64,000 bases of DNA from Tomocerus qinae. Its lineage: Eukaryota; Arthropoda; Collembola; Entomobryomorpha; Tomoceridae. Position numbers and translations under genes: made by a program. The notes under the pieces were generated by a model, which saw only the letters and a program-made list of their open reading frames with translations, had not been told where the DNA came from and made no database searches. This document shows, piece after piece, positions 62,876 to 64,000 of the stretch. Location: positions 65,348,001-65,412,000 of the forward strand of contig CM034546.1 of assembly GCA_020055645.1 (NCBI GenBank). Direction: 5' to 3'. Numbering within the stretch: the stretch's first letter is position 1; each line of letters starts with the position of its first letter.

Positions 62876-64000
62876 TAACAGAAATTTACATAAGAAGGCT
62901 GAATGGTAAGTGGTGATCGAATGGAAATAATTAGCGAAAGGAAACATTTCTTAATGACCGTAATGTGGCTTATTAAATAGGATTTCAAAACTTGTAATCC
63001 AAATTGGTTCTGCTATATCGAAAAACTTATTCAACATTTTTTAGTAGAACTGGATTTACGTTTTTACTACCCTCTTGATTCTTTTGACAGTTTTGGTACA
63101 CCTTTTTGTAGAATTAAATAACAGTTGAGTAACTAACTATTTATTCTTCAGAAATATTTATTCTTAAGTTGTACTCATAGAATTTGCTTTAGCTGACACC
63201 TAAACATCATGTAATACACACTACACCTACGTAGGCTGACGGCTGACTACAGCTTCGGAGCTACGAGAAGAGACAATTTGAGACACGACATTATGCTACT
63301 ACTTACGTTACGACACGAGTACGAGACGAGGACGGTGCGGTAGTATGCCGTGTCTCAGGCTGCCTCTCTCCTCTCCCCCGTTCTCGTCTCGTACTATAGT
63401 AGTTGTGTGGTGTAGTGTGCCGTGCGTCATGTTGCCTCTCCTCAGTATCCTCTCGTCTCGTAAGTTGTAATGCATGTAGCCGACGAAAATATATTTTACT
63501 TGGCACATTGATAAAATTACTAACAATATTCATCAAAACAGCCATCTCATTTCTTTAAAGTATTCTTACTGTTACCATTAGCATAAACTGACCGTGTTTG
63601 AGAAACAAAATATATTTTTGTTTGCATGTAGTAGATCGTAAGCGGAATGATCAGGATATGGCTTAGAGACGTCGTAATATTATTATAGGACTTGTAAAAA
63701 TGTCCTTATTGAAAAATAAACCCAAAATAATGGTGAATGGTATATTATGAATGTCCTTTTAAATTTTAGGTATGAAAAATTACAATGCTTCAAAATTACA
63801 CTTTATGCCTAGGCATTAAGCTTATTTCCTGAATTTACGGATTACCGTTAACACATATAATAGGTGCAAAAATGTACATTATGGCTTTCAATATTTACTA
63901 AGCCTTTGATGAAAACGTGTTATGAGTTAACTATGCTTAAAAATGCTACCGTAAAGATGGTTTGGCAATTCGAGAATATATTTTCAATCTCAGGGACTCA

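Larger units (their letters stand above)
61387..64000. other. Intergenic, repeat-bearing
   Basis: It holds the gene's poly(A) signal (near 61446), a hAT-type MITE (62201-62386), a dispersed repeat (62690-62875) and a GC-richer stretch around 63300-63470 with acgag/tcgtctcgta repeats. Frames at 61865-62203, 62380-62592 and 63303-63545 have no recognisable protein content. Confidence 0.5.

Noticed and set aside
63303..63545. Overlapping 80- and 72-codon frames rich in R/T/H
   Set aside because: Two frames of the same low-complexity acgag-type repeat; likely non-coding.

Overview
The window is AT-rich nuclear DNA from an animal, most likely an arthropod. It carries intronless divergent ionotropic receptors (IRs), multi-membrane-pass chemoreceptor-like genes, a CAP protein, GT-AG introns, AATAAA signals and the arthropod-type telomere repeat TTAGG (here inside a transposon). 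The mixture of gene families makes me favour a springtail (Collembola) or a related non-insect hexapod. That placement is inference.

Layout. 1-273 is the 3' end of a chemoreceptor-like gene. 1861-6060 is a dead IR split by a 1.9-kb foldback element. 6471-14396 is a DNA-transposon-like unit holding a nested, recent Ty1/copia LTR retrotransposon (6746-13661, minus strand). That retrotransposon has gag, pol and an envelope-like gene, and a small hAT-type element is inserted in its RNase H region. 14828-24112 holds three 378-aa two-exon chemoreceptor-like genes; the second and third form a large head-to-head inverted duplication. 25974-27876 is a second foldback element carrying TTAGG arrays and an 18-bp minisatellite, ending 17 bp before an intact IR (27894-30140). 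A secreted CAP protein (30469-31614), a metalloprotease-like protein lacking the catalytic glutamate (32631-34418) and another IR (35173-37641) follow. 38650-43815 (minus) splices into a CARD / NB-ARC / TPR-like / LRR-like protein. 46056-46746 is a hAT-type element with a perfect 8-bp duplication. 47262-53250 holds two tandem IR paralogues with an NB-ARC gene relic between them. 54898-61386 splices into a 1861-aa protein that begins with a GBP/atlastin-type GTPase domain and continues into NB-ARC, TPR-like and LRR-like regions. The remaining sequence is intergenic with short transposons.

How the parts relate. The IRs and the multi-pass receptors look like chemosensory families expanding by local duplication. 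The two NB-ARC genes share their middle and C-terminal modules but carry different N-terminal effector-type domains (CARD versus dynamin-superfamily GTPase). That is the layout of NLR-type intracellular immune sensors, which classical model insects lack. These genes and the envelope-bearing copia element are the most unusual contents. All gene models come from reading frames and splice sites by eye; no database search was run.
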